From Phellopilus nigrolimitatus (lineage: Eukaryota > Basidiomycota > Agaricomycetes > Hymenochaetales > Hymenochaetaceae): 64,000 nt of DNA. Shown piece by piece: positions 10,501-21,099 of this stretch (its first letter is position 1; each line of letters begins with the position of its first letter). The stretch is taken from positions 1-64,000 of the forward strand of contig JAJOHG010000041.1 in the NCBI GenBank assembly GCA_021029095.1, read 5' to 3'. A model generated the notes under the pieces. It did no database searches. It saw only the letters and a program-made list of their open reading frames with translations, and was not told the DNA's origin. Both the position numbers and the translations under genes were made by a program.

Positions 10501-11180
10501 CGACGTCGGCCCCAGCTCATCCTACGATACACACACAGCTGGTCCAACTCGCTGTTGAGTCTGGGACATCCTGAGGTTGACGTTGTGCATGGCATGCGGG
10601 AGGTGGAAACGCAGCAAGTACTCAGTGCGGGTAGAGACGACGCAATTTGGGCCAAGAGAACTCGGAGTCGGAGGACATGGCCTAGCCTCTCGACTAGGTG
10701 TTCTATCTGTCGCCAGTGGGAAACACGAAGCGGAGGGGAAAGCACTGGGATGAGGATGCTCTCGCCGTACGTCCATTACTTTCTAGAACAAGGGCGTGGG
10801 TGTGCATTAACTTTTCACGTAGACGCACTCGTCGGTTTCTTTTTCCTCGCGCGTTTTTTTTGGGCTCAGACGGGATGAGCTCGCTGTTTGGAAGGCCGTG
10901 TGGAGAAGCTTGAGGCTGGGACCTGTCAGGGCCTATTTGTCACCAGTGAGAGACACGAAGCGGAGGGGAAAGCACTGGGAGGATCCTGCTCTCACCGTAC
11001 GTCCTTTGCTTTCTAGGACAAGGGCGGTGAGAACTCCAGCTAGCGAGTGTGACTTCCCACCTCCTGTTCCTATGTGCGTTTGTTTGGGCTCGGATGGGAT
11101 GAACAAGTCGGCGGGCACGACGCGGCGGCGTCCGGACATACGGGCTGCCCGTTGCACGGCGGTGGTTGGCTGTGAGTTCC
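10501..11180 (+). repeat. P block, locally duplicated
   Basis: The P block carries 'gacgttgtgcatggcatgcgggaggtgga' and 'acacgaagcggaggggaaagcactgg'. In this spacer the second half occurs twice: about 10695-10880 and about 10935-11110, both with 'acacgaagcggaggggaaag', 'cgtacgtcc' and 'tttctag(a/g)acaagggc'. Other spacers (28.6, 34.4 kb) have one copy. A same-phase frame SPV-NTKRRGKHWE precedes a possible intron donor (gtacgtcc) in all copies. Confidence 0.6.
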
Positions 11181-11540
11181 GTTAGCTGAGCTTTGTAAAC
11201 ACTAGCACAGGTACAGATGGCGTTGCGGAGCCGGGGCCCCCAACCGCAGCGGGCACATCCCGTTTTTCACGCTCATCTGAGGCCGTGGCGGGGTCGATAC
11301 TGGTGGCGGGTGGAATGGCGCGCTCGGTGCCGGGGAGCGGGCTGGTGGCTGCGGCTGCTGTTACTGTTGCAGTTGCAGTTGCAAGCGCGCTCGCGTCATC
11401 CGTGTCCGAACAGCCGGAGGCTGTGGGAACGGTGCGCTCGGAGTTGGAGAGTGCCGGGCGATGGAATCGAGCTGCGCGTCGACGGGCGGGTCGATGTCGA
11501 ATGTAGGTCATAACGGACAGTAGGTGTATCGGCCGTTTTG
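11181..11540 (+). repeat. S block
   Basis: S block with 'gcgcgctcgcgtcatccgtgtccgaacggccgga'-type sequence at about 11386-11425 and 'gatggaatcgagctgcgcgtcgacggg' at 11460. It matches 21.3, 29.0, 34.8-35.5, 47.3 and 52.4 kb. The + strand frame EMESSCASTGGSM-VEVITD seen in other copies is shortened here. Confidence 0.5.
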
Positions 11541-12143
11541 TCAGCCTTGAGCCAACGTTTCGGCCAGCTTCGTATGCTTCTCTGGACCTCTTGGGGCCTC
11601 TCTCGCATCTTCGCTGATAGGAACTCCTGCTCTACCCATGTCGATCACAGTCGCACAGTCATTTACTGGCAGGAAACTCATCGGCGAAACGTTGACGCCT
11701 ACAGCTACCTTTCTGTCACTGCCGGATATGCTATGCTTCGCCTGCTGTGTGTTAAATATCTTTCTGAGGAATCACTGTTTTCTGCTGTTTCATCATATTG
11801 CATCGTGCGTCTCGTTTGTACAAGACTTCTCTTTCGCTATCGTGGCCCGACTCTGAGCCCTTGGCCTGACACGCAACTCGTCTACCTCATTGTTTTTTCC
11901 TTGGCCAATCCAGGACGCTGCCGCAAACATTTGCTCGACTGCATTCTCGCTGAAGCAAGACATACATATCTGAATACCGCACTCGCCTCTATGCCTCGTT
12001 CTAAATTCCCCGATGCCAAAGCCCATCCAGCCGCAGATTTACGTACACGTGCTCCAGCGCGCCGCATCGTTGGATACGCGTTCAATACAAGGCGTTTTCG
12101 TGTTTTCTTACCTTGCACGGACTTCTCCTCACCTCATGCTTGA
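11538..12143 (+). CDS. E-block reading frame, unidentified, doubtful
   Basis: A 201-residue frame beginning MSALSQRFGQLRMLLWTSWG crosses a block (E block) found once more at 35510-36060. The matching copy keeps the text MLR-LCVKYLSE-SL-SAVSSY and LSPWP and GRCRKHLL-C-LAE-RHTY, but reads through in fragments only. Another frame of the same DNA (IQDAAANICS-AFSLKQDIHIS) is also kept in both. With both frames conserved, the similarity may simply reflect recent duplication. Probably decayed exons with introns; function unknown. Confidence 0.25.
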   Translation: MSALSQRFGQLRMLLWTSWGLSRIFADRNSCSTHVDHSRTVIYWQETHRRNVDAYSYLSVTAGYAMLRLLCVKYLSEESLFSAVSSYCIVRLVCTRLLFRYRGPTLSPWPDTQLVYLIVFSLANPGRCRKHLLDCILAEARHTYLNTALASMPRSKFPDAKAHPAADLRTRAPARRIVGYAFNTRRFRVFLPCTDFSSPHA

Positions 12144-13067
12144 TCCTCCTGTTACTTGCAATATCGTCAATTTACATATGGGTATCCGGGAGGACGCCTT
12201 CTTGAAGCTACAAAGGCTCGCAGATGCGCTGTGGGCATCAACTAGAAAGGACAGCCCGCCTTGTAAGTCCGATCTCCCTGTTTCGTTTGATCGCGAGTAA
12301 AGGAAAGCAGCTGACTGGTAATCAAAGATGAACTGCAATCGTCAAACGCAAAAATTCTGTTGTATCAGCATCAGTCTTCAACGTCTCAACTTGTCTGAGT
12401 TAAGCATAAATCGGTGCAGTGAGGATCCCAGTGTACTATTTCGTATCTGGTAACCTGTCTTCTCTTTTCCGCTGGCGAATCTCACGAGTCTATCTAAAAC
12501 CGCTTACATTTGAGTCGGATCACACAATCGAGGGGAGTACGCGTGCGTTTCATATCTTATGATTTCTGCGCAACATTATTTGATATGATCATCTCATTCC
12601 CAGCGGTATTCGCACATCTTCCTTTACCGAAAAAGTCCCGTTGACTGCTCTTTATAACCTGAGCCAAACGATGAAGCTATGCGCAACAGACGTTGATTTC
12701 CAGACCGGAGTTAGTAGGAAGTGGCCATCAAGCACTTCTGACACGCATGACAGATGTTTCGCCAGCGTACTTCTCCACGCTTTTAGCATTTCTTTAGCGG
12801 CTTTCGCTCATGATTGTTAACGATACGCTGTCAATGTTGCGGAGACATATCTTTGCGGAGATATATGCCGCACAGTTTGGTACCCAAAGCCCTTCAATGG
12901 TCGCATCACGATGGCTTTGCGACTCCTCGTGTATATGATCAGTATCACCGTCATTCAATACCACTGATTCCGATCGACAGGTATGATGTATCACTGAATC
13001 TCCGACCTCCTCACCATGGCCTCGAAGATTCTATCAGAGCGTTTGTTCTTTTGCCTGGCTCTGTTTG
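12144..13067 (+). repeat. X block upstream of copy 2
   Basis: This block also occurs at 36060-36860, 61710-62580 and partly 47490-47780. A short + strand frame KLQRLADALWASTRKDSP (about 12211-12260) is kept in all full copies and is followed by a GTAAGT donor, so it may be a genuine exon. Later landmarks are 'aagcagctgactggtaat', 'atatgat(c/t)atctcattcccagcggt', 'aaatgatgaagctatgcgcaaca' and 'cgcatcacgatggctttg'. Confidence 0.55.
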
Positions 13068-13158
13068 CTTTAAATGTCGCTGAGGACGCGGACTTTCTCG
13101 ACACATTCCCCGATAGACCTTTCGAAACTTCGTTGAAATCTTTTGCACCCGTTCCACT

Positions 13159-14781
13159 ATGCATTCTATACGCTCTGACGTCGAGCCTGTTGATCCAAGC
13201 CTTGTGCCAATTCTCATCTCAGGAATAGATACCGCACTCTACACTGGAGTGGCAATTCTAACTCTCTTGGTCTACGACACGAGTAAGTTTTGCATCTTGG
13301 TTGACATGTCACATACCAGTTGTTACAAAGTTTAATGACATGTTTATCTCTAGTTATCACAATGGACAAGGAGGTGAATAGGGCCTGGCATTATCGTCTT
13401 CGTGTCGAAACTAATCATTGTTTCATTTAGATTAAATACTTTTGGGTACATCATTTGCTTGATATTAGCGCGAGGCATACACTTACCTGCTATGTGGAAC
13501 AAAGAACTCTCCTCGCAGCTTTGTTAGCTTGATTTACTTCGCAGTAAATGATATTTTACGCTTTCTCTTGATGACTGGCTCTAACACATTCCAGAATCGC
13601 TACATTGGGATTCTTGGAGCCATTTCTGGTATAGTGTGTAAGTCAAATCTCTACCGGGAATGGACCATAAAAGGAATGTCCGCTGACACTTCTTTTATAG
13701 ATGGTACTTTTCAAGCAAATGAAACACTGCAAGCCTTTTCTGCCTACTGTCCTATAACTTATTGTGGCTAACTCTAAACTTCACTTATAGATGTAAGCAC
13801 TCAGATACTACATTCCAGTCTCTACTGATAATTTTGAAAGGCCAAGGCTTTATCTGGATTCAGAGTCTGGCTAGTGAGTTTCTGAAATTTGCACAGAAAA
13901 TCATCATGCTCATTGGAGGGAAGACTGGATGACTATTCTTTTACTTGACTGTAAGTTTCCCTAATTATAATATCCAACACATTCATCCCATACTAATTGT
14001 CTGACAGATATTCTTCTGATAAGGGTCCTTGCACTGCACCACCAGAGTGGGCCTTCCTTATACTTCCAATTACTGCTAGTGTTGAATAAGCAACAGATAA
14101 AAGGCTAGCTGCATGTCTGAGAACTCTATTTGGACTGGAGGCAATGTTTACACTGAGTTTCCTTATATATAGCAACATTTATCAAGAGAGTAAGAGAATT
14201 TGTTCACCATATAGTGGCATTCACTGAAAATGGGTCTCAGTCATTGTATTGGAGCTTGCAAAAGATGTGACATTATGTGGAGCCAATAGAAACCCTCCAA
14301 AAGTGTGGGGTGCTTTAACTTGGTTAGTACTGGGGTTCTTGTGAAGGTACTTGGACTGATTTAAGTTGGAACAGGGCTGCTCCAATGCTGTATGGGATCA
14401 TCCTAATGATTCTAGCACTCTATAAAGCTGCAGAACACTGGAGAGAAACAGCTGGCTTCAGCCAGTTCACCCTTGTCAAGGTGCTCATCCAGGATCAGGC
14501 CATTTATTTTATTATGTATTTTTCCTTCATACATAATCAGTGGTATATGAACTGACCATTCTAACAGGGTCATATTTTGCAGTGTTATGGAGATAGTTTC
14601 AGACCAAATATTTATCCCAAATATCCTTCTGGCTATGTTCCTCAATGCTCTGGGAAGTCCAAGCCTTCTCTGTGTCCTTGGGAGTCACCTGCTGGTCCAT
14701 CTGAAGGAAGCTGGAGAGAGGGGGGCCAATGGAGGGACCAGCTACAGGATGCCTACCATGAGCAACATCGAGTTTTCCTGA
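13159..14781 (+). CDS. DUF6533-type multi-pass membrane protein, copy 2 (spliced)
   Basis: Exon 1 encodes MHSIRSDVEPVDPSLVPILI and LLVYDT with a GTAAGT donor near 13283; exon 2 'ttatcacaatggacaaggag' supplies ITMDKE; exon 3 gives IKYFW. The cassette then continues as in copy 1: a helix with ILLIRVLALHHQ, then KRLAACLRTLFGLEAMFTLS, the CGANR loop, KAAEHWRETAGFSQ with KVLIQDQAIYF, and the last exon ending GGTSYRMPTMSNIEFS. No internal stop or frameshift was seen in the exons I could align. The intron starting at 13729 has a GC donor (GCAAGC). CTTTAAATGT lies 91 nt before the start. The 3' flank is broken by a 5.1-kb insertion. Confidence 0.72.
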
Positions 14782-15050
14782 TTCTGCGAAGGGGATTTCA
14801 AGGTGGTTTCACTGTTCTAGCTTTCCTCACTAGCCTAATAACAGTTGTGCAATAGATGTGTAGGATGGTCAAACACTCATCCACTCCCATTCTATTTGTT
14901 GTTTTTTGTTTTTGGCTTCGCATTCTGCCCTTATTTAGTCGTCATTGCAATATAAAGTGTTTTTGCTGTGCGAAGAAATACCAGTTTGTTTATATCTATG
15001 AGATCAGTGCATTCGTCCCCCTCTAGAAATTTATGTCAAAACGTGATAGA
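14782..15050. repeat. 3' flank of copy 2, truncated by insertion 1
   Basis: It aligns with the start of the other 3' flanks, including 'gaagaaataccagtttgtttata' and 'agaaatttatgtcaaaacgtgataga', which stops at 15050. The continuation 'tatatgtggttaccccaatac' reappears at 20158. The uninterrupted sequence is visible after copy 4 near 31925-31970. Confidence 0.75.
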
Positions 15051-15705
15051 CTTTGGTAGTGGGCCATTGCTGCGCATGGCAGGCTACGATTCCTTTTCTT
15101 TTTCTAAATCCTTACCATTAGCTTTAGGGTCCATCCGCGGGAGCAGCCGTCACGTGTGCCGAGGCGTATTTCGTGTCCGTCGCAGACGTCGTCCCGATTT
15201 CCCGTGGTGGTGGCGGAGAGGAGGCGGCGGCAACAATCATAGTGAGTGCTCACAGGAACATCAATTTTATCTCCTTTCGACGTGACTGGCTTTCTTACAC
15301 TTGCCAGCTGCACGACACCGCTCAGCGCCTCCGGTACGCGCTCTTCCTCCTCCCGCCGCTCCTGTGCCTTCTCCCGCCGTCGCGCGAACGCGCGACCAGT
15401 TCGCTCGCCGCGCTGCCACAGATGCTCGTGCAGGCCGAGCGCACGCGCGCGCACGCCTGCAGCTCCTGTGGCTTGACTCCGCCGCGCGGTCCGTGCACCT
15501 GCGCTGCGCGGGGCGAGCAAGCGGTGGTGGAGCAGGCAGCGCGCGGAGGGTGCTTGCGCACTAGGCGACTGGGAAGTGCGAGAGATGGCGGTAAAGTTGG
15601 GCTTGGACGTGGGTGGGGTGCAGATGATAGTGCAGTGGGAGAGGGTGCGTTGAGGGCGGGAGTAAGAGCAGGAGTGGTGCTCTCCTGGGCGGCTTTCGCC
15701 CGAGC

Positions 15706-16510
15706 GAATATAAGTAGAGGGACAACCGCTCGTTCCCCACCAGCCCCCAAGTCCGCCCAGCATCGAGCAGCGTGCGCGGCTTATACAGTCTGGAAACGAG
15801 GTCCAGGGGAAGATTTTGCTCGAGCAGTTGATGTCCGGGTAAGTTTTTTCTTTCCTTTTCGACTCATCTTTGTGTATGATGCGGCTTCCGTACGCTTCGA
15901 TATATCCTTTATGTTGCAATCCTCCCTTTGAGCCGAAGATCTCTTTTCTTATTGCTTCCCTGTCCGATCGACTAGGGAACACTTGTACTCATGAAAATTC
16001 ATACAGTACTCTCTGAAACTCTGGTTTCGGCGACCCGTCTCAGGGTATCCCCAGTCCGCACCCCTGCCTTACCTACCCTCCCAAGTCGTACGGCCCTTTC
16101 CCCGCAGACGCTTATCAAGCACAGTATATCCAAGAGCCGCCGCGCGACTTCCAGCCTCAGGCTCCGCAAGTACAGCAGCAAACCCCCTCTCCGAGTCGCA
16201 AGTCCATGTTCCATTTCATTTCGCCTTTCGACGCCCTTGTGTCGACCGACCGTCGCAGCCGCCTCTTCTGGAGTAAAGAAAGCTGATCTGGTCGTGCTCG
16301 TGCCCGACCGCGAGACTCCGAGGACGCCTGGACGTCGCTCGCCACGGATCCGAAGCGCACAATGATGGAGAACCTCATGGACCAACTGACCCGCTGTCAG
16401 GGCCCTCCGCCACAGCGCCAGCTTGACTCGGACAGCCCCGAGCCGGGTCCGCTGAGCGAGCCCATCCATTTCCACGAAGGTGCAGGACGCCCCCAAGTCG
16501 CGGGCCCCTA
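15706..16510 (+). pseudogene. fragment of a P/Q-rich gene, possibly an Edc4-type mRNA-decapping scaffold
   Basis: An exon-like frame ending at 15838 reads SIEQRARLIQSGNEVQGKIL then LEQLMSG and is followed by a GTAAGT donor. After about 145 nt (acceptor near 15975) the frame resumes as YPPKSYGPFPADAYQ, QEPPRDFQPQAPQVQQQTPS and RKSMFHFISPFDALVS, then stops at about 16283; a shifted frame goes on with EDAWTSLATDPKRTMMENLM and DQLTRCQGPPPQ to a stop near 16510. An in-frame stop lies at 15711. The low-complexity P/Q linkers with a conserved F-x-F-I-S-P-F-D-A-L element remind me of fungal decapping-enhancer (Edc4/WD40) proteins. That link is from memory and weak. Truncated and frameshifted, so not functional. 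Confidence 0.4.
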
Positions 16511-16684
16511 GCTCGCTGCGCGGGTCACCGCCTCGGGCGTGGGGTCTGGATATGCAGCGCAGTGACCCGTTCGGACCTTACTCTGCATACCATTGCCATG
16601 CGGATAGACCGGTCTCGCCAACCATCTGAGCTTTTAATGACCCCTTCTGCCAGTCGAACCAGCAGTTCCCACCCGTAGCCAATG

Positions 16685-16835
16685 GATCACGGGTCCCGTG
16701 GGTCACCCACCATACCGGTCCTGACCCAGACCCACAGGTTATGAATGACCCACATATCCGGGTTATGCACGGGTCTAGATATGCATTTTGAAAATCTCAT
16801 ACCCATGCAAACGAGTCCGGGTCTACCCGCGCATA
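16685..16835. repeat. cluster of GACCC/GGGTC palindromes
   Basis: Within about 150 nt the pentamer GGGTC or its complement GACCC occurs at least eight times in both orientations (for example cacgggtcccgtgggtcaccc and ctgacccagacccacagg), allowing several hairpins. There is no coding frame. It could be a miniature foldback element nested in insertion 1, or a protein-binding cluster. Confidence 0.5.
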
Positions 16836-17404
16836 TCCCTAGCTCGATATCATCGCGAGTAAAATAAAGCTAGGACATTGAAAATGCGGGGCCTACGCCG
16901 GAGCAGTTCGCAGAGATCTACAGTAGCGATCCCGGACTCGATAGAGAATTCAAGCAAGTGACGCATTTTCATTCTTTTCGCAGCAATTTTCTTACTATTT
17001 CCATAGAACCCCACACTCAATACGAGAACAAGTCGGTACCTACCAAAAGTCTCTTTTCCTCCGTTGCGACCAGAGACAACACTCGAACCAGCCGATCATC
17101 TATTCCTATGACGTACTACTCGTTTTATTTCTTCTCAGCAAAGCGAGTGGTACGTCATAAGGTACAGTGCACGTGATAATACCCACGGCACACCTGTGCG
17201 TCGTCCTCAACGTCCACTGCTCCGGTCCACCTCCTTCCTGCTCGCCGTCCCCGTCGCCCTCACGCGGGGACGACTCCTCTTTCCTCACCACCCCGCCGTC
17301 CCCGACGCTCTAAACCCGCTCCACTCACGCTGCGAGATAACCGGCCCGACGTGGGGCTCTCGAGCCTCACACTCCTCTAACCCAACTCGCCGAACCATGG
17401 ACAC

Positions 17405-19420
17405 ATGCGCAAGAGTTCTTTTGTGTCGACACTCGCAGGCTCCGACGGCGGCGAGCCATCCAGCCCGATCGGTAATCCTGACTCTGCCCGTCTGTCCGTA
17501 GGGCAGGGCCATGGCCCGAGTATCGACGGCTACCAGGGCCATTCACGGCCCACGAGTATCACCATTGCCGCACTGACTTCTCCCCTTCTCCCGGCAGAGA
17601 CAGCAGCTTCGACGCCGCGGATGCCTCTTCTTCGGGAAAGCATGGCAAAGGCCAGAAAGGCAAATCCGACACAGATGCGGCAGAAGAAGGGAGGAAGGAG
17701 AAGGAGTGGGAGGAGCGGGAATGACAGATTGTGCTCGACAGCGACAAGCCGGGTGCGGAGGCGGATATGGGCCCGTTTCCTGTGCAGCTCAGCGCGCTCG
17801 CGACTTGTCGACCCGAAGAGTCTGCACGTGCTCGAGGCGCTCGGCGGTGTCGACGGGCTGCTCCACGGGCTCGGCACAGCGTGGCCTGTCCAATCAACAA
17901 TCCGCGAAGAGGGCGGAACTTGGTGGCGGGAAAGGGTCGAAAGGGAAACGGCGACCTCGCGCCCCCGCATTCTTCTCCGCGGACTCGGGGGCACACGCGA
18001 CGCACGCGGACCGCCAGCGCGTGTATGGGCAGAACATGCTCCCCGTGCACGCGAGCAAGAACCTGCTGCTGCTCATGTGGCTCGTGCTGAATGACAAAGT
18101 GCTCGTGCTGCTGAGCATCGCCGCGGTCGTCTCGCTCGCGCTGGGCCTCTTCCAGGACTTCGGCACGCAGCACCCGACATTCTCGTGCGGGAACGGCCAG
18201 ACGTGCACGCAGGCGCCGGTCAATTGGGTTGAGGGTGCGCGCGGCTTGTTGTTTGAGTAAGAGGAATCACTTATTTTTTGTCTGAAGGCGTGGCGATTAT
18301 AGTTGCTATCGTCATCGTCGTTGTCGGCTCGATGAACGACTGGCAGGATGAGAAGCAGTTCAAGAAGCTGAATGAGAAGAAGGGGGACCACACGGTCAAG
18401 ATTATCCGCAACGGTGCTGAGAAAGTCATTAATGTGAAGGTGCATGTTCACTTAATCATATAATTTTTATTTTATTTTTGTTGATTTTCTGCGAAAACGT
18501 CTTTAGGATGTGGTTGTCGGAGACATCGCGCTGCTGGAGCCGGGCGAGGTTGTCCCCTGCGATGGCATCTTCCCTACTGGGCACAATGTCAATTGCGACG
18601 AGTCGGGCATGACGGGCGAGAGCAACGCAATGAAAAAGGCGCCTGCAAGAAGGGAGAGGCGGACAGTTCCGTAAGCTCGCATACGGACTGCTTTGTCGTG
18701 AGCGGCAGTAAGGTCCTCGAGGGTGCCGGCAGTTACGTCGTCATTGCGGTCAGCATCAAGAGCTTCAACGGGCGGATCATGATGGGTAAGTGCGTGCTTT
18801 TAATCTTGCAGCGAGCGGCTATTCTAATTTAATTACATTCACAACGCTGCGGACGGACAACAACAACACGCCGCTGCAGATGAAGCTGAACAACCTTGCT
18901 GAACTGATCGCCAAACTCCGGAGCACCGTAGGCCTCCTACTCTTTGTTGTGTTGCTCATCCGCTTCTTCACGCAGCTGAGCACCGGCGACCCTGTGCGTT
19001 CGGTGGACCAGAAGGGGCTTGCGTTCGTGCAGATCCTCATCATCAGTCTGACGCCCGCGTTGAAGCGCATGACGCATGAGAACCTGCTCGTGCGCGTGCT
19101 CGACGGCTGCGAGACAATGGTGAACACGAGCATCGGGTGCACGGACAAGACGGGCATGCTCATGCAGAACATGCTGAGCGTTATCATGGGCTCCGTCGGT
19201 ATCCGTGTCAAGTTCGTCCCAGGCATACACAAATGTCGGCGAGGAGCCCGGCGTGCATGAGACGCCAGAGGAAAGTGCCGGCAGCACCCGGGTGACTTCT
19301 CGATCAACCAGAGCGAGCTGCAGACGTGCTGTCCCCTGCGCTGCGCCGGCTGTTCAATGATGCGCTCGCGGGAAACTCGACAGTGCTCGAGGACGAGGAC
19401 GGCAAGACCAGCGCGCTGCG
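17405..19420 (+). pseudogene. PMC1: vacuolar Ca2+-ATPase (PMC1-type P2B ATPase) pseudogene, N-terminal part
   Basis: The intact enzyme pumps Ca2+ into the vacuole. Recognisable pieces in order: a Ser/Lys-rich linker (17570-17730), DPKSLHVLEALGGVDGLL (about 17810-17860), RQRVYGQNMLPV and LMWLVLNDKVLVLLSIAAVV (18012-18130, first membrane helix), LALGLFQDFGTQHPTFSCGN, an intron at about 18232-18288, VAIIVAIVIVVVGSMNDW (second helix), an intron ending before 'gatgtggttgtcgg' at 18508, ALLEPGEVVPCDGIF and TGES (actuator loop), NTPLQMKLNNLAELIAKLRS, and CTDKTG at about 19139 (phosphorylation site). It has frameshifts near 18645 and 19255, a lost acceptor near 18845, and the VAVPEGLP membrane segment before DKTG is deleted (TPALKRMTHENLLVRV). 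It ends in LSPALRRLFNDAL near 19370. ATP-binding and C-terminal domains are absent. Confidence 0.8.
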
Positions 19421-20157
19421 CTGCATGCCCACCCACTATCTCCGTTGTTACCGCACTCGAAGACAACCCACTGGAGAGTGTAAGCAGGAGGGCAGCGGAG
19501 GACAGCGGTGGCATGCATAAGGTACGTACTAGAGTCCTCTCCTGTCCCACGTGCAGGCTGTCTAGTAGAGTTGCGAGATGCATCTGTTTTGCGGACACTC
19601 GGGCAGCATTTATTTTGTGATAGGGTAGTATTGAATAAACACAGTTAATTACTATCAGACAACATTGAAAAAACTGATACAATAAGATAGACATGATGCA
19701 TACAGTCGAGACAATACAGATCAGCACCCAAATAGAATAGAAAAAAGGATTCAATTCTGTGTTTGCATGGGTGGAAACAGGAGTCACACAGGGAGCGCAC
19801 AACCAATCAATTTTTCATGAAGTCTAGGTACAACATAAGCACACAAAAAATCACATTGAAACATAGCCTAGACACAGGCCATCCCAGCAGATTAGAAACA
19901 AACACCATACAAGTAAGAGTAAACAAAAAAGAGGGAAGATACGAACCGGAAAGCTCACGAGGAAGACTGTGACGCGTGGCGATGCCCTGTGGCTGTGACC
20001 ACTCACCATTATAAGGCATACGTTCCCACACTGTTTGTACACTTTTCGACAACTTTGTACACTTTTTTGTAATCGTGACCGTGACAAGCGTGCACAGCCA
20101 CGGCGGTGAAAACGAGGATGTAGAAAGGACGATCCTTCCTTACGTCAGGAATCGTAA
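19421..20157. other. non-coding right part of insertion 1
   Basis: AT-rich DNA with no supported frame. It contains a short direct repeat of 'tttgtacactttt' (about 20033-20063). Near the right end 'acgat...atcgt' could form a small imperfect hairpin (20129-20155). Confidence 0.35.
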
Positions 20158-20680
20158 TATATGTGGTTACCCCAATACACCAACAATGTGCATGTATTGC
20201 CCATTCGGCTATCATTCTGCCTTATTTAATTGCCATTGCAGTGTAGAGCATATTCGCTATGCGAAGAAATACCAGTTTGTTTATGCATACAAGCTCACTG
20301 CGATTGTCTCCTCCAGAAATTTATATGTCAAAACGTAACATAGACCCCAATACATCAACAGTGCGCATGTATTGCTCATTCGGCTTGTCAAAGTGTTCCG
20401 GGAGCGAATGTCGACGGGCTGTGCTGGCTCACCAGCGCGACCGACACATCCTGTTGGGGCTAAGGACGGCAAGAATCACAAAGAAAGGAGGCGGAGTGAA
20501 AGCGAACCGGCTTGCATGTGCGTCTTGACACTCGGTACTTGCAGCCAGAACTAAGGAATGTTCGTACACGAGCCCACACCCTGTGCGCGATGCCTGCCCG
20601 AGAGGCGCGAACACTAGCGTCCACTTCGCACGTTCTGTGCAGCGCTTTCGGGCAAGTGTAATTTCAGATCAGACCTGCGC
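20158..20680. repeat. resumed and partly duplicated 3' flank of copy 2
   Basis: After insertion 1 the flank resumes with 'tatatgtggttaccccaatac' but after 'cattcggct' (about 20209) it jumps back to 'atcattctgccttatttaattgcc' and runs through 'gaagaaataccagtttgttta' and 'agaaatttatatgtcaaaacg' a second time before continuing to the GC-rising part. The flank is therefore partly tandem-duplicated. The minus-strand frame FAPLGQASRTGCGLVYE is in the same phase as elsewhere. Confidence 0.6.
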
Positions 20681-20689
20681 AGGGGTGCT

Positions 20690-20943
20690 GGCACAGTTCC
20701 CTTCTTGCGCTGACGCACCGAGATCGTGTGTGGAGTTGCGAAACAAAGCAAAAATAATGGAAAGATACGACAAAACTTGCAATCGTGGCTCCATGAGCGA
20801 GCTGTGGAGTCGGTCCGTACATGCAATAATGATCAAAGAGGACTCGGCAGAGTTTGAGCAGCACAGACGTTTGGATATTACGCGAGAGCATACCGAATCT
20901 TGGCAATACCAGATGCGAAAGAAAAGTTTGCAGAAGCAGTAAA
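20690..20943 (+). other. K block, conserved reading frame, copy a
   Basis: The + strand frame reads MERYDKTCNRGSMSEL, then VHAIMIKEDSAEFEQHRRLD and ITREHTES. The same frame recurs at 45690-45960 and about 57016-57120. Substitutions between copies are mostly conservative (D/N, M/I, V/I, K/E) and the frame stays open in the core. It always lies between the 3' flank and the GC block. It may be an exon of an unrecognised gene; no motif known to me. Confidence 0.4.
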
Positions 20944-21099
20944 AGTGCGCAGACACGCGCACGCGCGCGCGCCCGGCTGGCTTGAGTTAGACCGGTGCTG
21001 ACGCTATCGCTTGGACGATGACGACGTCCAGTCCTAGCTGGTCTGACTCGCCCTTTGATCGAGGTTGCCGCTTGTTGAGAAGGCCCATGCGGATAAGCT

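Larger units (their letters stand above)
15051..20157. mobile_element. insertion 1, 5.1 kb, carrying host gene fragments
   Basis: Comparison with the intact flank after copy 4 places the ends between 'gtgataga' (15043-15050) and 'tatatgtgg' (20158). The inserted DNA does not match any repeat block of the array. It contains a decayed P/Q-rich gene fragment at 15720-16510, a palindrome cluster at 16685-16835 and a Ca2+-ATPase pseudogene at 17405-19420. I see no transposase, no terminal inverted repeats and no clear target duplication, and the insertion point is an A/T dinucleotide. A rolling-circle element is one possibility, but the expected CTRR end and hairpin are not convincing. It may also be a recombination product. 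Confidence 0.6.

Noticed and set aside
11538..12143. E block as an NLR-type N-terminal domain
   Set aside because: A vague similarity of IQDAAANICS-AFSLKQD to helical fungal immune-receptor domains, but no NACHT motif or other part is present.
15104..15982. 292-residue minus-strand frame in insertion 1
   Set aside because: It overlaps a + strand exon-like segment with a good donor and is R/A/S-rich; no recognisable domain.
18819..19802. 327-residue minus-strand frame
   Set aside because: It is antisense to the Ca2+-ATPase pseudogene, whose + strand text is clearly homologous to a known family.
20129..20157. Helitron 3' end of insertion 1
   Set aside because: The hairpin is imperfect and CTRR is absent at the junction, so only a neutral insertion call is made.
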